64,000 bases of DNA from an uncultured Eubacteriales bacterium (GTDB lineage: Bacteria > Bacillota > Clostridia > TANB77 > CAG-508): positions 1 to 64,000 of the forward strand of contig CATKWX010000006.1 in the NCBI GenBank assembly GCA_949840345.1, in the 5' to 3' direction. Below, one piece after another: positions 63,059 to 64,000 of the stretch; the first letter of the stretch is position 1; each line of letters starts with the position of its first letter. The position numbers and the translations under genes were made by a program. The notes below the pieces were generated by a model. That model had not been told where the DNA came from. It did not search any database and saw nothing but the letters and a program-made list of their open reading frames with translations.

Positions 63059-63150
63059 AACATAAACCTCCTTTTAGTATTGGTAATTTGATAACTCCAA
63101 AATTGTCTTTACTACCTAGCATACCATCACTCTTAATATATTTGCTAAAT

Positions 63151-63831
63151 TTATTTACAGATATTATCTTCTTTAAATAATCTCTCTATTTTTTGTACCA
63201 AAAAATCTATTTGTTCTTCAATTTTATCAATGCTCTTTTCTGTATTTATTGAATAAAAAATCATATTAGAGGGAATTTGTTTTTGGTTTTCCTTCTTTAA
63301 TTGCACATATCTATAGTAATCTTCTTCAGTAGCACGAGAATAATTATCAGTTTTGCCAAAAGTTCGTTTTCTATCTTCAATTCTACTTAATACTACTTCT
63401 TCATTACAAGTTAATTCTATAAATAATAATTTAGCTCCATAATTTTGATAACTGTTAGCAGCCCTTTCCCAAGCAAATTCCATATTAACATCAAGTATAT
63501 GACTTGTTTTATTTCTTAACAAATAGACTCTTCTATCGTATCCCATTTTTTTTATATCATGATTATATTTTTCATCACCGAAACCTAATGAATCATATAA
63601 TCTTCTTATCTCATCATTAGATACAATATATAGTTTTAATTTTGAGGATAGCAATTTTGCTACTGTCGTTTTTCCAAATCCAGGTCCACCTACAAAGGTT
63701 ATACCATATAATATATCACTTTCTTTTAGTGGAATTTTATATATTAATTTATCAAAAATTCGATTATAAGAATATTCTTCCATAATATGTACTGCTTTAT
63801 GATAATCATTATTTTGTTCCATTACTTTCAC
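63151..63831 (-). CDS. P-loop kinase-like NTPase
   Basis: YGITFVGGPGFGKTTVAKLLSSKL. Confidence 0.65.
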   Translation of the reverse strand: MKVMEQNNDYHKAVHIMEEYSYNRIFDKLIYKIPLKESDILYGITFVGGPGFGKTTVAKLLSSKLKLYIVSNDEIRRLYDSLGFGDEKYNHDIKKMGYDRRVYLLRNKTSHILDVNMEFAWERAANSYQNYGAKLLFIELTCNEEVVLSRIEDRKRTFGKTDNYSRATEEDYYRYVQLKKENQKQIPSNMIFYSINTEKSIDKIEEQIDFLVQKIERLFKEDNICK

Positions 63832-63925
63832 TTCCTTGTATAAAGAAAAAGGACACAGTGGTATTACCTGGTCGTCGAGGACGCCACCCCTTACAACATA
63901 ACATTATTATATTTACAATAATATA

Positions 63926-64000
63926 TTAATAGTTTTCTGCTTTTATTTCGAAGTATGCTCTTGGGTGTGCACAAACTGGGCATATTTCTGGAGCTTCTTT
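63926..64000 (-). CDS. rubrerythrin C-terminus (partial)
   Basis: ..KEAPEICPVCAHPRAYFEIKAENY*. Confidence 0.8.
   Translation of the reverse strand, partial: KEAPEICPVCAHPRAYFEIKAENY

Overview
AT-rich, Bacillota/Clostridia-like chromosomal window, mostly minus-strand housekeeping genes: ruvB, pyrB, mgtE, thiN, folA-thyA, an acyl-CoA synthetase, dxs, rpmF, asnB, pdp, rnhB, htrA, ychF, sigH-like, rqcH, dtd, ispD-ispE-ispF, ligA, pgsA, a Ca2+-type P-type ATPase behind a yybP-ykoY-like leader, greA, rplS-trmD-rimM-KH-rpsP-ffh-ylxM, rubredoxin and rubrerythrin. There are also three tRNAs (Tyr, Met, Thr), many short palindromic intergenic repeats, and a scattered set of small orphan membrane/hypothetical genes with their own promoters, leaders and terminators. 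MAIN FINDING: five otherwise intact genes are each interrupted by in-frame CGG codons where the correct protein is recovered only by a +1 shift, so that the four bases CGGN are read as one glycine (C skipped, GGN = Gly). There are eight sites: asnB x3 (25417, 25769, 25983), ispE x2 (45128, 45055), ligA x1 (47743), a helicase fused to a downstream ORF x1 (42415), and a lipoprotein whose signal peptide lies upstream of the called ORF x1 (2210). I checked the frame arithmetic by hand for all eight. In asnB, ligA and the second ispE site the Gly restored is a signature residue (SGGLDSS, GRTG, GSG). No uncompensated in-frame CGG was found in the housekeeping genes by manual scan, whereas the small orphan genes do carry in-frame CGG (apparently Arg). 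This suggests natural quadruplet/+1 decoding at CGG, an unassigned-codon frameshift, or a similar undescribed recoding system.
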